Assembly: GCF_038396635.1 (NCBI RefSeq)
Contig: NZ_CP121687.1
Span: forward strand, 186,001 to 250,000
Direction of reading: 5' to 3'
From: Defluviitalea saccharophila
Lineage (GTDB): Bacteria; Bacillota; Clostridia; Lachnospirales; Defluviitaleaceae
DNA: 64,000 nt
Shown: one piece after another, positions 25,321 through 35,246 of the stretch
Position numbering within the stretch: the stretch's first letter is position 1
How the letters are laid out: every line of letters starts with the position of its first letter
The notes under the pieces: generated by a model
The model's input: only the letters and a program-made list of their open reading frames with translations
Databases searched by the model: none
What the model was told of the DNA's origin: nothing
Program-made: the position numbers and the translations under genes

Positions 25321-26340
25321 ATGGGGAAAAAGCTAGCATTTGTATTTGCTTTAATTTCAATCATACTTGTTTCTATATATTCATATAGATTAAAGAATGA
25401 TGCCGTTTCTAAAAATACATTTAATGAAATAGAGCAAAATGTCGAAATATCCAATACCGAGGGAGGAGAAGAAATGGATACATCTCCGATAGACGGTCGT
25501 TTGGTGGAATACGATGAAAACATTCAGGAAGAAATAGATATTGATTTAATTTTTGAAGAATTAGAAAGTAGAAAAACGGATCAATTAATCCTGGTTAATA
25601 AATGGAATACTCTAAGTGAGAATTATGAACCTGAAACTTTAATCAATATTGTAAAAGACATACCTTCCTCTAAAAGCGAACTATGGCTGCAAGAATCTGC
25701 ATATCAGGCAGTAAAAGAGTTGTTTGATGCAGCCAACAGTGAAGGTTTAACAGGACTTAGAGCTGTTAGTGGATATAGACCTTATAGTTATCAAAACCAA
25801 TTATATAATGCAAAGGTGAACTCCTTTTCTAATCAATACGATTTAGAAACTGCACGAATGAAAGCTTCGGAAGTGGTGGCTATTCCGGGAACCAGCGAGC
25901 ATCAGACAGGTCTTGCCCTTGATATGTCTTCTTTGGAGCTTCTAAGAACGGCAGATCCTTTGGTAGAAGAATTTAAAAACACACCAGAGGGACAATGGCT
26001 ATATAATAATAGTTGGAAGTATGGGTTTGTATTAAGATATCTACCAGAGAAAAAAGACATTACAGGGATTATTTCAGAGCCCTGGCATTTTCGATATGTA
26101 GGTATGCCTCATGCAGAATATATGACAAAACACAGATTAAGTCTCGAAGAATATATTAATGATATAAAAGAAGAAAAAATGATTATATTTGAGGACTTTA
26201 ATGGAAATAAATATCAAATATACTATGTTCAAAAGGAAAATCATGATATACTACTAAGTGATTTATTTAATGCAGAAAATCTCGTAAATGTCTCAGAAAT
26301 AGGTCAAGACGAATATATTATTACACAAAAGATTGATTAA
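25321..26340 (+). CDS. VanY-type D-alanyl-D-alanine carboxypeptidase (M15B)
   Basis: A 339-residue membrane-anchored wall peptidase. A signal anchor (KLAFVFALISIILVSIYSY) precedes an acidic linker (residues 40-85). The M15B domain has GLRAVSGYRPYSYQNQLY, the zinc motif GTSEHQTGLALDMSS and the second zinc motif EPWHFRYVG. It would remove the terminal D-Ala of peptidoglycan stem peptides on the outer face. About 60 residues after the catalytic domain have no recognised fold. The ATG follows GAGGGGAG. Vancomycin resistance should not be inferred, as no vanHAX genes are near. Confidence 0.88.
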   Translation: MGKKLAFVFALISIILVSIYSYRLKNDAVSKNTFNEIEQNVEISNTEGGEEMDTSPIDGRLVEYDENIQEEIDIDLIFEELESRKTDQLILVNKWNTLSENYEPETLINIVKDIPSSKSELWLQESAYQAVKELFDAANSEGLTGLRAVSGYRPYSYQNQLYNAKVNSFSNQYDLETARMKASEVVAIPGTSEHQTGLALDMSSLELLRTADPLVEEFKNTPEGQWLYNNSWKYGFVLRYLPEKKDITGIISEPWHFRYVGMPHAEYMTKHRLSLEEYINDIKEEKMIIFEDFNGNKYQIYYVQKENHDILLSDLFNAENLVNVSEIGQDEYIITQKID

Positions 26341-26376
26341 AATAAACGAGTGAAAAGATATTAAGGAGGCAATGGG

Positions 26377-29019
26377 ATGAAATTTTTAGGTTTAAATGAA
26401 ATCAGAGAAAAGTATTTATCTTTTTTTGAAGAAAAAGGTCATTTGAGAATGGGAAGTTTTTCTCTTGTACCTCAAAATGATAAAAGTTTGCTTTTAATTA
26501 ATGCAGGAATGGCACCCCTAAAACCTTATTTTACTGGACAGGAAAAACCTCCAAGAACACGTGTAACAACTTGTCAAAAATGTATTCGTACAGGAGATAT
26601 CGAGAACGTTGGAAAAACCTCCAGACATGGTACTTTTTTTGAAATGCTCGGGAATTTTTCCTTTGGAGATTATTTTAAAGAAGAAGTGATTCCATGGGCA
26701 TGGGAGTTTGTAACAGAAGTGTTGGAAATTCCAGTGGAAAGGCTGTATGTGTCTGTTTATAAAGAAGATGATGAGGCTTATAAAATATGGAATGAAAAAG
26801 TAGGCGTTAGCTCTGACCGCATTGTACGACTGGGCAAAGAGGACAACTTCTGGGAAATAGGAGTAGGTCCTTGCGGTCCATGTTCAGAAATTTATTTTGA
26901 CCGTGGAGAAGAGTACGGCTGCGGCAGTCCTGATTGTGCGCCAGGTTGTGACTGTGATAGATTTGTAGAATTCTGGAATCTAGTATTTACTCAATTTGAT
27001 AAAGACGAGGCAGGAAATTACAATCCTCTGCCCAACCCTAATATTGATACCGGTGCCGGTCTTGAAAGAGTTGCTTGTATCATGCAAAATGTGACCTCCA
27101 TTTTTGATGTGGATACGGTTAAAGCAATTCGTGATCATGTATGTGATATTGCAAAAGTAGAATATCTCAAAGAATTTAAAAAAGACGTATCCATTCGTGT
27201 CATCACAGACCATATGAGAGCAGTTACATTTATGGCATCCGATGGTATTCTTCCATCTAATGAAGGAAGAGGATATGTATTTAGAAGGCTTCTTAGAAGA
27301 GCAGTGCGTCATGGAAAATTATTAGGGATTAACAGATTATTTTTAGCGGATCTTGCTGCTACGGTGATAGAAACTTCTAAAAATGCATACCCAGAATTAG
27401 AAGAAAAGAAAGACTACATTTTAAAGGTACTTTCTGTGGAAGAACAAAGATTTAATGAGACCATTGACCAAGGATTAGAAATTCTGAAAAATTATATTGA
27501 TGAATTAAAGGCTACTAATCAAACTGTTTTAAGTGGGGAAAAATGTTTCAAACTTTATGACACTTATGGATTCCCTATCGATTTGACAAAAGAAATATTA
27601 GCGGAAGAAGGATTTACTTTAGATGAAGAGTCCTTTATGAATGAAATGGAAGCTCAAAGAGAAAGGGCCAGAGCTGCCAGAGAAGAAACGACTTATATGG
27701 GTTCAGAAGAAAGCATCTATACTCAGCTCAATAAGGACTGGACAACTCAATTTGAAGGCTATAATACTCTTGTTGTATCCGATGCAGTGATACGAGCGAT
27801 CATTATCAATAATGATTTTGTCAATACTGCTCAAACCAATCAAGAAGTATCTATTGTCGTTGACAGAACGCCTTTTTATGCTGAAAGCGGCGGACAAGTG
27901 GGAGACAAAGGTATTATAAAGACAGATAATGGAACTGTAGAAATTACAGACTGTGTAAAGGTTATCGGTAATAATTTTGCCCACATAGGAAAAGTAATCA
28001 ATGGAACAATCTCTGTAGAAGAGAAAGCATATTTAGAAGTCAATAAAACAAATAGAATGGCAACTGCGAGAAATCACAGTGCAACCCATTTGCTTCAAAA
28101 GGCTTTAAGAGACATTGTTGGAAATCATGTAGAACAGGCAGGTTCCCATGTATCCCCGGAAAGACTTCGATTTGACTTTGTTCATTTTGCTCCTCTTTCA
28201 CAGGAAGAAATCCAAAAGATCGAACAAGAAGTCAATGAAAATGTATTTGAAAATCTCCCAATTAATATTTGTGAGACCGATATTGAAGAAGCGCGAAAAA
28301 TGGGAGCAATGGCGTTATTTGGTGAAAAATACGGCAAAACTGTTCGCGTGGTGAATATGGGTGATCACAGTATAGAATTATGTGGAGGAACTCACCTAAG
28401 CAATACTGCGGGAATAGGTACTTTTAAGATTATTTCTGAATCAGGGGTTGCAGCAGGCATTAGAAGAATTGAAGCTTTAACAGGACAAGCGGCATTAGAT
28501 TATTATAGACAGCAAGAAAGATATGTAAAAGAAGCAGCAGCAGTATTGAAGACCACACCGGATGGAATTTTAAAACGAATAGAATCTTTAATGACTGAAG
28601 CTAAAGAAAACCAAAAGGAAATTGAAAAACTCAGAGCAAAAATGGCAGGAGAAGCAGTACAGGATGTATTATCAGGAAAGATCGATGTAAACGGAGTAAG
28701 TCTGTTAACTGCTAGATTTGATGAATTAGACATGAACGGCCTAAGAAATATGGGAGACAATTTAAAGAATAAGATAGGTTCTGGCGTTATTGTGTTAGCT
28801 ACCGGAAAAGACAATAAGGTTAATTTTGTTGTAATGGCAACCGATGATGCAGTTAAAAAAGGTGCCCATGCAGGAAACTTAATCCGAGAAATTGCAAAAG
28901 TAGCTGGAGGTAGTGGCGGAGGACGTCCGAACATGGCTCAAGCCGGAGGAAAAGAAGTAGCTAAGATTGATGAAGCTCTTGCAAAAGCAGTTGAAATTTT
29001 AAAGACTCAAATTCAGTAA
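26377..29019 (+). CDS. alaS: Alanyl-tRNA synthetase
   Basis: An 880-residue class II synthetase of normal length and order. The catalytic domain shows RTRVTTCQKCIRTGDIEN and RHGTFFEMLGNFSFGDYF. The tRNA-recognition region is followed by the editing domain with zinc-binding NHSATHLL and CGGTHLSN, and the C-terminal DHH-like C-Ala domain ends with SGGGRPNMAQAGG. The ATG follows AAGGAGG. The 36-bp gap from the vanY-like gene holds no T-box, so tRNA-dependent control is not seen here. A strong terminator follows. Confidence 0.97.
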   Translation: MKFLGLNEIREKYLSFFEEKGHLRMGSFSLVPQNDKSLLLINAGMAPLKPYFTGQEKPPRTRVTTCQKCIRTGDIENVGKTSRHGTFFEMLGNFSFGDYFKEEVIPWAWEFVTEVLEIPVERLYVSVYKEDDEAYKIWNEKVGVSSDRIVRLGKEDNFWEIGVGPCGPCSEIYFDRGEEYGCGSPDCAPGCDCDRFVEFWNLVFTQFDKDEAGNYNPLPNPNIDTGAGLERVACIMQNVTSIFDVDTVKAIRDHVCDIAKVEYLKEFKKDVSIRVITDHMRAVTFMASDGILPSNEGRGYVFRRLLRRAVRHGKLLGINRLFLADLAATVIETSKNAYPELEEKKDYILKVLSVEEQRFNETIDQGLEILKNYIDELKATNQTVLSGEKCFKLYDTYGFPIDLTKEILAEEGFTLDEESFMNEMEAQRERARAAREETTYMGSEESIYTQLNKDWTTQFEGYNTLVVSDAVIRAIIINNDFVNTAQTNQEVSIVVDRTPFYAESGGQVGDKGIIKTDNGTVEITDCVKVIGNNFAHIGKVINGTISVEEKAYLEVNKTNRMATARNHSATHLLQKALRDIVGNHVEQAGSHVSPERLRFDFVHFAPLSQEEIQKIEQEVNENVFENLPINICETDIEEARKMGAMALFGEKYGKTVRVVNMGDHSIELCGGTHLSNTAGIGTFKIISESGVAAGIRRIEALTGQAALDYYRQQERYVKEAAAVLKTTPDGILKRIESLMTEAKENQKEIEKLRAKMAGEAVQDVLSGKIDVNGVSLLTARFDELDMNGLRNMGDNLKNKIGSGVIVLATGKDNKVNFVVMATDDAVKKGAHAGNLIREIAKVAGGSGGGRPNMAQAGGKEVAKIDEALAKAVEILKTQIQ

Positions 29020-29075
29020 AACAGGTACATTTGTATTGATGTTTGTTACAAAAAAGTATGAAAACGTTCCAATGG

Positions 29076-29123
29076 GGGAACATGCATAAACATAATTTAT
29101 GTGTGTTCCCTCTTGTCTTTTTT
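29076..29123 (+). terminator. Intrinsic terminator after alaS
   Basis: A 15-bp stem with one G-U pair, GGGAACATGCATAAA against TTTATGTGTGTTCCC, loop CATAA, followed by a T-rich stretch. Confidence 0.8.
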
Positions 29124-29164
29124 CCAAAATGCATAATCTTTTATTTTATTCAAGGAGGGGAAAT

Positions 29165-31765
29165 ATGAAATTCGATAAAGCGAGTACAGGACATACAGGA
29201 TTAGACAAAGCAATCAATTATCTGCGAATAGGAGACAATGTTGTATGGCAAGTGAATTATTTAGAAGATTATATAAATTATGCTCGAACTTTCGTAAAGT
29301 CAAGTTTAGAAGATAATAAAAAAGTAATCTATATGCGTTTTGCAGCGCACCCTCCCATATTAGAGGATCAAAACCAAATAAAAACCTATGTATTGGATCC
29401 ATCCATTGGCTTTGAATCTTTTACAACAGAGGTTCATCGTATTATTACAAAAGAAGGACTTGAAGCTTTTTATGTATTTGACTGTTTATCTAATCTTTTA
29501 GAAGCCTGGGCGACTGATCTTATGATTGGAAATTTCTTTCAGGTTATATGTCCCTACTTGTTTGAAATGGAGACTATTGCGTATTTTGCTATTATACGCG
29601 GCAGCCATTCTTTTGATACGGTTGCTAGAATAAGAGAAACCACACAGCTCTTATTAGATTTATATAATATTAAGGGAAAACGCTATATTCATCCGTTAAA
29701 AGTATGGAACAGGTATTCATCTACAATGTTTCTTCCTCATGTTGAGCGAAACGAAGAAATGATTCCTGTAACCAGCAGTGCTGAAGTTGCAATGCTTTTT
29801 AGCTATTTACCAAAACAAGGATTCGGAAATGTTAAGAGACATTTAGATTACTGGGATAAGCTGTTCATGGATGCAGAGCAGCTGCTAGATCATAAGGACA
29901 GTCTCTCTGAAGAAGGTAAACTTCAGACACAAAAAATGATAGAGCAGCTCTGTAAGCTTATGCTGAGCAAAGAGAAAAAAGTGTTGGAATTGTCCACAAA
30001 GTATTTTACCTTAGAAGATATTCTCTCAATCAAATCAAGACTTATTGGTTCTGGGTTAATTGGAGGAAAAGCAGTCGGGATGCTTTTGGCAAGAAAGATA
30101 TTGCAGAATGACAAGAAGTTAAATTGGGATGCTCACCTAGAGCCCCATGACTCTTTTTATATTGGTTCCGATGTCTTCTATACTTATTTAGTACAAAATG
30201 GCTGGTGGAGTCTAAGGGTTGAGCAAAAAAGTAAAGAAGGTTACTTTAAAGCTGCGGAAATTCTTCGAGAAAAGATGAGGAATGGAAAATTTACTGAGTC
30301 AATTAAAGAACAATTTTTACAGATGCTAGAATACTTTGGACAGTCGCCAATTATTGTCCGTTCCAGCAGTCTCTTAGAAGATGGTTTTGGCAATGCATTT
30401 GCAGGAAAGTATGAAAGTGTTTTTTGCGTGAATCAAGGCTCACCTAGCGAAAGATATGAACAATTTGAAGAGGCCTTGAGAACTGTTTATTCCAGCTCAT
30501 TAAATAAAGATGCCCTGGAATATCGTATGAAAAGAGGATTAGACCAGGCCGATGAGCAAATGGCAATTTTAGTACAGCGGGTTTCGGGAGACTATCATAA
30601 GAAATATTTCTTTCCTTTCCTTGGGGGCGTTGGATTTTCTTATAACAGTTATGTTTGGAAAGAAGATCTTGATCCAAAGGCAGGAATGATAAGATTAGTA
30701 TTGGGACTTGGAACTTCTGCAGTAAATAGGGTTGAAGGAGATTATCCCAGAGTAGCTGCATTAGACCAGCCTATGATTCAGCCTATAGGAAATATGGAGG
30801 ATATTAAAAAATATTCCCAGCATAAAGTGGATGTACTGAACTTAGAAAATAATAAGCTTGAAAGAATATCTTTAAATAAGCTTATGTGGGAAAAAACAGG
30901 TATAAAAATGGATTTAATCGGAATTTTGGATTATGAAACCAATCGAAAAATCAAGGAATACAATATTAAGGAACAGGAAGCATGGATCTTAACATACGAA
31001 AAACTTTTTAAAGACACAGAGTTTATTCCTACAATAAAAAATATGCTTAAAACTTTAGAAACTGCCTATAACTATCCTGTAGACATCGAATTTACAGTGA
31101 ATTATATATCTGATGATAGTTTAAAAATTAATTTGGTTCAATGCAGACCGCTGCAAACTAAAGGAGCGGGAGGGCAGGTTGATATTCCTGAAGATGTGGA
31201 CGAAAAATCTCTTCTATTTGCAACAAAAGGACATTTTATGGGTGGCAGTATTAATCAAAGCATTAAAAGGATTATTTATGTTGATCCAAAAGGGTACAGC
31301 AATCTTTCATCCCAGGATAAATATGCTTTAGCCAGATTAATAGGACTGCTCAACAAGAAGATTGCAAATAAACAAGAAGTTCCAACCATGCTTGTTGCTC
31401 CGGGCAGAGTTGGAAGCAGTACACCTTCTTTAGGCCTTCCAGTAACTTTCTCTGAAATTAGTAACATAAGCATTATATGTGAAACGGCTTATGAGATTAT
31501 GGGTATGGTGCCGGACCTATCTTTTGGCAGTCACTTTTTTCAGGACCTCGTTGAAGAAGATATTTTCTATGTGGCAATATTTCCAAATAGTAAAGAAACC
31601 ATCTTTAATGTTGATTTATTCGAAAACTCTATTAGCAGCTTAAAAGAGATTTTGCCTAAAGAAATTAAATTTGAAAGTGTTTTAAAGGTTATAGATACCC
31701 AATCTCAGGTTCAAATTAAAGCTGATCTGAAAAGTCAACAACTTAAATGCTATAAAATATCGTGA
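29165..31765 (+). CDS. PEP/pyruvate-binding domain protein with KaiC-like N-terminal domain
   Basis: An 866-residue protein. Residues 1-200 resemble a RecA/KaiC ATPase (ASTGHTGLDKAINYL, FYVFDCLS), but the P-loop position reads NYLEDYINY, so ATP binding there is doubtful. From about residue 300 it is a PEP-synthase-type ATP-grasp domain: SGLIGGKAVGMLLARK and IIVRSSSLLEDGFGNAFAG. I do not find the phosphohistidine motif GGxTSH of PEP synthase or PPDK, so full PEP synthase activity is unlikely. I start at the ATG after AGGAGGGG, 22 codons downstream of a longer frame that would run through the alaS terminator. Role unknown. Confidence 0.8.
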   Translation: MKFDKASTGHTGLDKAINYLRIGDNVVWQVNYLEDYINYARTFVKSSLEDNKKVIYMRFAAHPPILEDQNQIKTYVLDPSIGFESFTTEVHRIITKEGLEAFYVFDCLSNLLEAWATDLMIGNFFQVICPYLFEMETIAYFAIIRGSHSFDTVARIRETTQLLLDLYNIKGKRYIHPLKVWNRYSSTMFLPHVERNEEMIPVTSSAEVAMLFSYLPKQGFGNVKRHLDYWDKLFMDAEQLLDHKDSLSEEGKLQTQKMIEQLCKLMLSKEKKVLELSTKYFTLEDILSIKSRLIGSGLIGGKAVGMLLARKILQNDKKLNWDAHLEPHDSFYIGSDVFYTYLVQNGWWSLRVEQKSKEGYFKAAEILREKMRNGKFTESIKEQFLQMLEYFGQSPIIVRSSSLLEDGFGNAFAGKYESVFCVNQGSPSERYEQFEEALRTVYSSSLNKDALEYRMKRGLDQADEQMAILVQRVSGDYHKKYFFPFLGGVGFSYNSYVWKEDLDPKAGMIRLVLGLGTSAVNRVEGDYPRVAALDQPMIQPIGNMEDIKKYSQHKVDVLNLENNKLERISLNKLMWEKTGIKMDLIGILDYETNRKIKEYNIKEQEAWILTYEKLFKDTEFIPTIKNMLKTLETAYNYPVDIEFTVNYISDDSLKINLVQCRPLQTKGAGGQVDIPEDVDEKSLLFATKGHFMGGSINQSIKRIIYVDPKGYSNLSSQDKYALARLIGLLNKKIANKQEVPTMLVAPGRVGSSTPSLGLPVTFSEISNISIICETAYEIMGMVPDLSFGSHFFQDLVEEDIFYVAIFPNSKETIFNVDLFENSISSLKEILPKEIKFESVLKVIDTQSQVQIKADLKSQQLKCYKIS

Positions 31766-31848
31766 TTTTATGATATAATTAAACGAATATCGCAATAAAA
31801 CGAATAATATAAATATATTGTCTAAAAACAGCCTAAGAAGGTGTACAA

Positions 31849-33078
31849 ATGAAAAAATTGCTTCTGGTCCTTAATGTTTTATTTATCTTCTTATTTATTT
31901 CTTGTTCCCCTGAAAGACAAGATGCCAGAATAGAAACTTGGGTAATAGATGAACAGGAAGAGCCAAAAGAACAAATTGTTGAAGTGGCGAAACCCCGAGT
32001 TTATACTGCAAGAATGAGAGTAGTTGGCGATATTATGATGCATAAATGGCAGCTTTGGGAGGGCCATGATCCATCAAGCAACTCCTATAATTTCGACAGA
32101 CAATTTGAATTGATTCAATCCGAATTACAGGCTGCAGATATCACTATAGGAAATCTGGAAACAACTTTTGGAGGAGAAGAAAGAGGTTATAGCGGTTATC
32201 CCAGATTTAATACGCCTGATTCTTTGGCATCAACTTTAAAAGCTGCAGGATTCGATCTTTTGACAACAGCCAATAATCATTCCATGGACAGCAATGCCCC
32301 AGGCGCCCTTCGAACCTTGGAGGTTTTAGATGAATTAGGAATAGAGCATATAGGCACATATAAAAGCGAAGAGGAAAGTGAAAACATACAGCTTAGAATG
32401 GTCAACGGAATTTCCTTTGTCTTTTTATCCTATACCTATGGCACCAATGGAATCCCTGTCCCTAAAGATTTGCCCTATCTGGTAAATTTAATCAATATCG
32501 AAAAAATGAAAGAAGATATCAAAAAAGCAGAAGAATTATCTCCAGATTTTATTGTTGTTAATCTCCATTTTGGAGAGGAATATCAAAGATATCCTAATGA
32601 AAAACAGAAAGAGTTGGTAGATGAATTATTTAATGCTGGGGCAGATATTATTCTTGGAGGCCATCCTCATGTTATTCAACCGATGGAAGTGAGAAAAATT
32701 ATACGCGGGGATGGTACGGAAGAAACGGGATTTGTCATTTATTCTCTAGGAAATTTTATTTCCTCTCAAAGAACACCTCTGGATCCTCCAAGGGATGCAG
32801 GAATAATTTTAAACTTAGACTTCGAAAAAATTGATAACGAAAAAGCCGTTTTAAAAGGTATATCCTTTATGCCTACATGGGTACAGTTCAGTAATATCAA
32901 TGGTAAAAGAGTTATTCGTGTGATCGGAAATAATTTATCAGATGAAGAATTAAAAACATATTTATCAGAAAAGGAAGTCAATAGACTGCAAACTACCAAA
33001 CAAAACACCATAAAACATCTTCTAGGGGATCGAGAAGTGAAAGAAGAAAATGGTTTTTATATTTATAAGATAGAATAA
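31849..33078 (+). CDS. CapA-family lipoprotein (poly-gamma-glutamate synthesis type phosphatase fold)
   Basis: A 409-residue lipoprotein. The signal peptide ends in a lipobox, LFISCS, with the modified cysteine at about residue 19. The CapA domain (PF09587, calcineurin-like fold) has RVVGDIMMHKWQ, ADITIGNLETTF, TTANNHSMD, VVNLHFGEEY, LGGHPHVIQPME and YSLGNFISSQ, carrying the metal ligands. CapA proteins act in poly-gamma-glutamate capsule export, but no capBC lies nearby, so it may serve another surface function. A TATAAT (31774-31779) upstream may be its -10 box. A bidirectional terminator follows. Confidence 0.86.
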   Translation: MKKLLLVLNVLFIFLFISCSPERQDARIETWVIDEQEEPKEQIVEVAKPRVYTARMRVVGDIMMHKWQLWEGHDPSSNSYNFDRQFELIQSELQAADITIGNLETTFGGEERGYSGYPRFNTPDSLASTLKAAGFDLLTTANNHSMDSNAPGALRTLEVLDELGIEHIGTYKSEEESENIQLRMVNGISFVFLSYTYGTNGIPVPKDLPYLVNLINIEKMKEDIKKAEELSPDFIVVNLHFGEEYQRYPNEKQKELVDELFNAGADIILGGHPHVIQPMEVRKIIRGDGTEETGFVIYSLGNFISSQRTPLDPPRDAGIILNLDFEKIDNEKAVLKGISFMPTWVQFSNINGKRVIRVIGNNLSDEELKTYLSEKEVNRLQTTKQNTIKHLLGDREVKEENGFYIYKIE

Positions 33079-33081
33079 ATG

Positions 33082-33130
33082 AAGGCGCGTATTCTATGTT
33101 TTTATCACATAGAATACACGCCTTTACATT
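33082..33130. terminator. Bidirectional terminator between the capA-like gene and glnN
   Basis: A 17-bp stem, AAGGCGCGTATTCTATG with CATAGAATACACGCCTT (one mismatch or wobble), separates two convergent genes. The T-tract is better on the + strand. The arm shares AAGGCG with the nitrogen leader terminators but lacks their hexaloop hairpin. Confidence 0.8.
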
Positions 33131-33143
33131 TTTTATATTCATT

Positions 33144-35234
33144 TTAGTAAACACTATAGAGCAGTTCACCGTAGGTTGGGAAAGCCCAATATTTTTTGCC
33201 TACTTTGGTTTCAAGATTATCGATTACGCTTCGAAGCTCCTGCATAGCAATGAATACTACTTCTCGGTAATACTTTGCTGTATCTAAGAGAGTCTCTTGA
33301 TTTTTAGCTTCAAGGATTGAGTTATCCAGCTTTTCGACATTTCTATATAGGCATGCACCTAAATCGGATATTGATTCAATTAAGGTTTCTTCCAATTTAC
33401 AATTAAAATCTTTACCAATAGATTTTTTATTAAGAGCAACTTCACTTAAATCTTTTAGATAGCTGATCACAGAAGGAATAATTCCTCTCTTCGTCATATC
33501 AAGTAAGGTAAGCGCTTCAATGTGCAGTACTTTGATATATTCTTCTAACATGATATGATATCTTGAATTAATTTCTGCTTCAGAGAAAATATTGTGTTTA
33601 GTAAATAATTTTACATTTTTCTCAGCTATAAAATATGGAAGAGCCTCAACTGTGGACTTAAGATTTAAAAGTCCTCGTTTTTCGGATTCTTTAACCCATT
33701 CATCGGAGTAATTGTTGCCATTAAATATAATTCTCTTATGGTTTCTGATGGTTTCTTTGACGATTGAAGTTAATTCTGCTTTAAAATCAGAAGCCTTTTC
33801 AAGTCTATCCGCAAACTGAGACAGGCTTTCTGCAACGATTGTATTAAGAACAACATTAGGATCAGAGATAGAGGAACTTGAACCAAGCATTCTAAATTCA
33901 AATTTATTACCTGTGAAGGCAAATGGAGAAGTTCTGTTTCTGTCGGTAGTATCCTTAGGGAAATGGGGCAGTACAGTTGCTCCGATTTCCATTTGACATT
34001 TTTCCTTTTGATTGTAGCAGGTATCATTTTCAATGGATTCTATAATTTCTGTCAGTTCATCTCCAAGGAAAATGGAAATAATAGCAGGAGGTGCTTCGTT
34101 AGCTCCCAATCTATGATCATTACCTGCACTTGCTACGGATATACGGAGTAAATCCTGATATTCATCAACTGCTTTGATCACAGCGGATAAGAATAATAAA
34201 AATTGCGCATTTTCATAAGGTGTTTCACCTGGTTCTAAAAGATTTACACCAGTATTGGTTGAAATAGACCAGTTATTATGTTTTCCGCTTCCATTAACCC
34301 CTGCAAAAGGTTTTTCATGCAGCAGACAAACAAGATTGTGTTTATTTGCAATCTTTTTCATAAGTTCCATGATCAATTGGTTATGGTCTGCTGCAACATT
34401 AACTGTTGAAAATATTGGAGCTATCTCATGTTGGGCAGGAGCTACCTCATTGTGTTTCGTTTTAGCAAGCACACCTAGTTTCCAAAGTTCTTCATCTAAT
34501 TCTTTCATGAAGGCGGAAACTCTTGGCTTAATAGAAGCAAAATAATGATCTTCTAATTCCTGACCTTTTGGAGGTCTTGCGCCAAACAAAGTTCTGCCGC
34601 AATAAATTAAATCAGGACGTTTTTCATATAATTCTTTATCTATTAAGAAGTACTCCTGTTCCGGACCTACAGTTGCTATAACTCTTTTTACATCTTTATT
34701 TCCAAAGAGTCTTAAAATTCTTTTAGCTTCTTTATTAATGACTTCCATTGAACGGAGCAGAGGAGTTTTCTTGTCAAGAGCTTCTCCGCTGTATGAACAG
34801 AAAGCAGTTGGGATATAAAGGGTGTTATCCTTTACAAACGCATATGAAGTAGGATCCCAGGCAGTATATCCACGGGCTTCAAAAGTTGATCGAATTCCTC
34901 CGCTTGGAAAGCTTGAAGCATCAGGTTCTCCTCGTACAAGTTCTTTGCCTGAAAACTCCATGATGATATTATCATCGCCAGAAGGAGAAATAAAACTGTC
35001 ATGTTTTTCTGCTGTTACACCTGTCATCGGTTGGAACCAATGAGTAAAATGTGTAGCTCCTTTTTCAATTGCCCATTCTTTCATGGCACTGGCCACAACA
35101 TTTGCTACATCTAAATTCAAATGCTTTTGTTCTGCAATTGTTCTTTTGAGTGCTTTATATACATCTTTAGGTAATCTTTGTCTCATTACCTTATCATTAA
35201 AAACCATGCTTCCAAATAAATTTGGGATATCCAT
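33144..35234 (-). CDS. glnN: Type III glutamine synthetase
   Basis: GlnN makes glutamine from glutamate, ammonia and ATP as a dodecamer of large subunits. The roughly 697 residues are typical of type III. Visible signatures are [62 protein letters not shown] and [17 protein letters not shown] prefer the second ATG ([10 protein letters not shown]), seven bases from AGGAGG, over the first, which abuts it. The ribosome site overlaps the end of asnA, so the two genes are co-transcribed from the asnA promoter and share its leader. Confidence 0.94.
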   Translation of the reverse strand: MDIPNLFGSMVFNDKVMRQRLPKDVYKALKRTIAEQKHLNLDVANVVASAMKEWAIEKGATHFTHWFQPMTGVTAEKHDSFISPSGDDNIIMEFSGKELVRGEPDASSFPSGGIRSTFEARGYTAWDPTSYAFVKDNTLYIPTAFCSYSGEALDKKTPLLRSMEVINKEAKRILRLFGNKDVKRVIATVGPEQEYFLIDKELYEKRPDLIYCGRTLFGARPPKGQELEDHYFASIKPRVSAFMKELDEELWKLGVLAKTKHNEVAPAQHEIAPIFSTVNVAADHNQLIMELMKKIANKHNLVCLLHEKPFAGVNGSGKHNNWSISTNTGVNLLEPGETPYENAQFLLFLSAVIKAVDEYQDLLRISVASAGNDHRLGANEAPPAIISIFLGDELTEIIESIENDTCYNQKEKCQMEIGATVLPHFPKDTTDRNRTSPFAFTGNKFEFRMLGSSSSISDPNVVLNTIVAESLSQFADRLEKASDFKAELTSIVKETIRNHKRIIFNGNNYSDEWVKESEKRGLLNLKSTVEALPYFIAEKNVKLFTKHNIFSEAEINSRYHIMLEEYIKVLHIEALTLLDMTKRGIIPSVISYLKDLSEVALNKKSIGKDFNCKLEETLIESISDLGACLYRNVEKLDNSILEAKNQETLLDTAKYYREVVFIAMQELRSVIDNLETKVGKKYWAFPTYGELLYSVY

Positions 35235-35246
35235 AATCATTCCTCC

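Noticed and set aside
33082-33124. AAGGCG-containing stem as a fourth ANTAR leader
   Set aside because: It lies between the ends of two convergent genes, has no AAAGGC hexaloop hairpin in front of it and needs no antitermination. It is a plain bidirectional terminator.
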